Source: Ectocarpus siliculosus
Lineage: Eukaryota; Sar; Phaeophyceae; Ectocarpales; Ectocarpaceae
Direction of reading: 5' to 3'
NCBI GenBank assembly: GCA_000310025.1
Contig: FN648587.1
Location: forward strand, 106,009 to 136,945
Length of the DNA stretch: 30,937 bases
Shown: positions 30,601-30,937 of the stretch, piece by piece
Position numbering within the stretch: position 1 is the stretch's first letter
How the letters are laid out: every line of letters starts with the position of its first letter
Notes under the pieces: generated by a model
Told to the model about the DNA's origin: nothing
The model's input: the letters and a program-made list of their open reading frames with translations, nothing else
Databases searched by the model: none
Program-made: the position numbers and the translations under genes

Positions 30601-30937
30601 TGATAAACAACAATAAGTTGTCGCTCGAACGGTGCCCTGCTGCTGAACGCGGGGCTGGCTTCGGCCGTTGGCCGCCACCTCAGCAGATAGTCGGATCCGG
30701 GGTGTACAATAAATGACATGCAATGTCAAACAACGATAAATTGTCGCCCGAACGGTGCCCTGCTGCTGAAGCTCGGGGCTGGCTTCCACCATTGCCGCCA
30801 CCTCCGCAGGTAGTCCGATCCGGGGTGGACAATAAATGACATGCAATGATAAACAACAATGGATTGTCGCTCGAACGGTGCCCTGCTGCTGAACGCGGGG
30901 CTGGCTTCGGCCGTTGGCCGCCACCTCAGCAGGTAGT
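27097..30937. repeat. 1218-bp higher-order repeat, 10 monomers, 3.15 copies
   Basis: From about 27097 the array repeats exactly every 1218 bp: CGAATAACATCC is at 27301, 28519 and 29737. Each unit contains ten monomers in a fixed order of types. Copies differ by very few bases, for example GGATCCGGCG against GGATCCGGGG at 28503 and 29721, and one base near 28930. The high identity implies recent amplification or homogenisation of whole 10-monomer blocks. Confidence 0.93.

Larger units (their letters stand above)
25778..30937. repeat. 122-bp satellite array, about 42 monomers
   Basis: The landmark GTAGTCGGATCCGGGG recurs every 120-123 bp (for example 25816, 25938, 26060, 26182, 26304, 26427) to the end of the window. 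Nearly every monomer carries a GGATCC site. Monomers differ mainly in the stretch between GGCTTCG and GGTAGTCGG, which defines several types. Many monomers have CTGCTGAG and CTCAGCAG arms about 35 bp apart that could pair. The array starts abruptly inside the Copia LTR and runs off the window. Such arrays are typical of centromeric, pericentromeric or subtelomeric DNA; which applies here is unknown. Confidence 0.97.

Noticed and set aside
25778-30937. Minus-strand satellite ORFs as genuine genes
   Set aside because: They are built from a 122-bp tandem repeat read in successive frames, with no start context or domain. Kept as a finding, not annotated as coding.

Overview
The window is eukaryotic nuclear DNA. 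It holds two LTR retrotransposons, a large higher-order satellite array, and about 12 kb of gene-poor sequence between the two elements. There are no operons, no ribosome-binding-site spacing and no long ordinary genes. The one gene model I can build has a spliceosomal-type intron. The host is probably an alga or other protist (simple repeats, GC-rich CTG/GCC tracts, Copia-rich intergenic DNA), but nothing here fixes the lineage.

Layout. (1) 249-4859, minus strand: a complete 4.6 kb LTR element with short LTRs (187/189 bp) and a perfect 5-bp target duplication, GCGTC, at 244-248 and 4860-4864. It encodes a Gag-like protein with two CCHC zinc knuckles, then a long Ala-rich repeat protein in the +1 frame. 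It has no protease, integrase or reverse transcriptase, so it looks like a non-autonomous gag-only (TR-GAG-like) element. (2) 4865-17057: mostly non-coding DNA with short hairpin-forming repeats, a fold-back cluster and a perfect 22-bp palindrome. A weakly supported two-exon gene of unknown function lies at 12031-10999 on the minus strand. (3) 17058-25777, minus strand: a Ty1/Copia element in the order gag-protease-integrase-RT-RNase H. It has 1.1 kb LTRs that are about 99% identical over the shared part, a frame break in the protease, and an extra 272-codon sense ORF between pol and the 3' LTR. (4) 25778-30937: a 122-bp satellite organised into a 10-monomer, 1218-bp higher-order repeat. It directly abuts and truncates the 5' LTR of the Copia element and runs off the end of the window.

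How the parts relate. The Copia element carries the enzymes a gag-only element would need to borrow. However, the two elements have different LTRs, and I see no shared ends showing that one mobilises the other. The best candidates for something undescribed are the gag-only element with its in-frame-preserved 37-39 residue repeats, the extra ORF of the Copia element, and the satellite whose minus strand stays open in all three frames over many monomers.
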